A DNA stretch of 64,000 bases. It comes from Alkalimonas amylolytica. Its GTDB lineage: Bacteria; Pseudomonadota; Gammaproteobacteria; Enterobacterales; Alteromonadaceae. Shown here piece by piece: positions 63,702 to 64,000 of this stretch. Both the position numbers and the translations under genes were made by a program. Each line of letters starts with the position of its first letter. The stretch's first letter is position 1. The stretch is from assembly GCF_900107845.1 (NCBI RefSeq), contig NZ_FNRM01000007.1, forward strand, positions 1 through 64,000, read 5' to 3'. The notes under the pieces were generated by a model. The model did no database searches, was not told where the DNA came from, and saw nothing but the letters and a program-made list of their open reading frames with translations.

Positions 63702-63944
63702 CTAGAGCAATTTACCAGCCAACAAGTCGTCAAGCCATTGGCCAAAAGCGGCCAGCGCCAATTCGTAACTGGCATAGTCTCCTTTTACTGTCAGCCATTG
63801 ATTGCTGACATAATCTGGTAAGCTAATCATCAGAGTACCACGGCTGCCATTTTGTACCCGAAACAATGAAAGCAAGGAATGCCCTTGGTTTTGCCAATGT
63901 TTCAACAAAGCGATCGCTTCTTTTTTACTAATTACTGCTGCCAA
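63702..63944 (-). CDS. small protein of unknown function (80 aa)
   Basis: I do not recognise it. Sequence reads as a compact soluble alpha/beta domain (LMISLPDYVSNQWLTVKG, YELALAAFGQWLDDLLAG). It has no ATG at its 5' end; the likely start is TTG (63944) after an AAAGG site, so the exact N-terminus is unsure. An ATG at codon 39 would give a much shorter protein. No partner gene is evident within the window. Confidence 0.5.
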   Translation of the reverse strand: MAAVISKKEAIALLKHWQNQGHSLLSLFRVQNGSRGTLMISLPDYVSNQWLTVKGDYASYELALAAFGQWLDDLLAGKLL

Positions 63945-64000
63945 CGTACATACACCTTTTAAAAATGCCCCAGCACTGGGGGCACAGTTACAACTTCCGG

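Overview
The window is a chromosomal segment of a gammaproteobacterium. The order lptM-lysA-dapF-DUF484-xerC-yigB-uvrD, divergent from cyaY, with hemC-hemD-hemX-hemY nearby, is the classical gammaproteobacterial arrangement. The Gln-rich proteins, several TonB-dependent receptors, c-di-GMP enzymes, the YaeQ and TIGR02647 families and the type I-F CRISPR-Cas system suggest an aquatic Alteromonadales/Chromatiaceae-type bacterium of the Rheinheimera/Alishewanella/Arsukibacterium kind. The genus is inference.

Layout. 1-656: end of an rrn operon (3' end of 23S, 5S, terminator), then a cluster of small perfect inverted repeats. 657-10471 (minus strand): a tightly overlapping operon for lysine/peptidoglycan precursors, chromosome-dimer resolution, DNA repair and tRNA acetylation. 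10529-15973 (plus): frataxin, an esterase, four heme genes and a hypoxanthine-DNA glycosylase. 16068-23098: an accessory island with two secreted cyanophycinase-like peptidases, two Sel1/TonB-C paralogs, an orphan TonB-shaped membrane protein and fadM. 23129-25603: a ubiD-ferredoxin-fre operon. 25883-38096: an EAL protein, two large TonB-dependent receptors flanking metC, a GGDEF cyclase coupled to a molybdopterin-fold protein, yaeQ and two small heat-shock proteins with sigma-32-type promoters; the first also has a ROSE-like RNA thermometer.

38223-52753 is the defence island. It holds a WYL-domain regulator, a complete type I-F operon (cas1, cas2-3, csy1, csy2, csy3, csy4), its terminator, a leader with a perfect IHF consensus, and an array of 86 repeats and 85 spacers. 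Repeats diverge only at the leader-distal end, and two spacers occur twice. Beyond the array lie an AHH-nuclease toxin gene, an overlapping Imm11-like immunity gene, and a divergent paralog of the immunity gene broken by one in-frame amber codon.

54945-64000 holds a TIGR02647 protein, a periplasmic binding protein, an HEXXH putative metallopeptidase (CLCA_X-like), a glycogen-binding-fold protein, a large M14 carboxypeptidase, a chemoreceptor, the 23S-specific helicase DbpA (Shine-Dalgarno inside a hairpin) and a small unknown protein. No insertion sequence, prophage or tRNA gene was recognised. All functional calls rest on motif and family recognition by reading; no database search was run.
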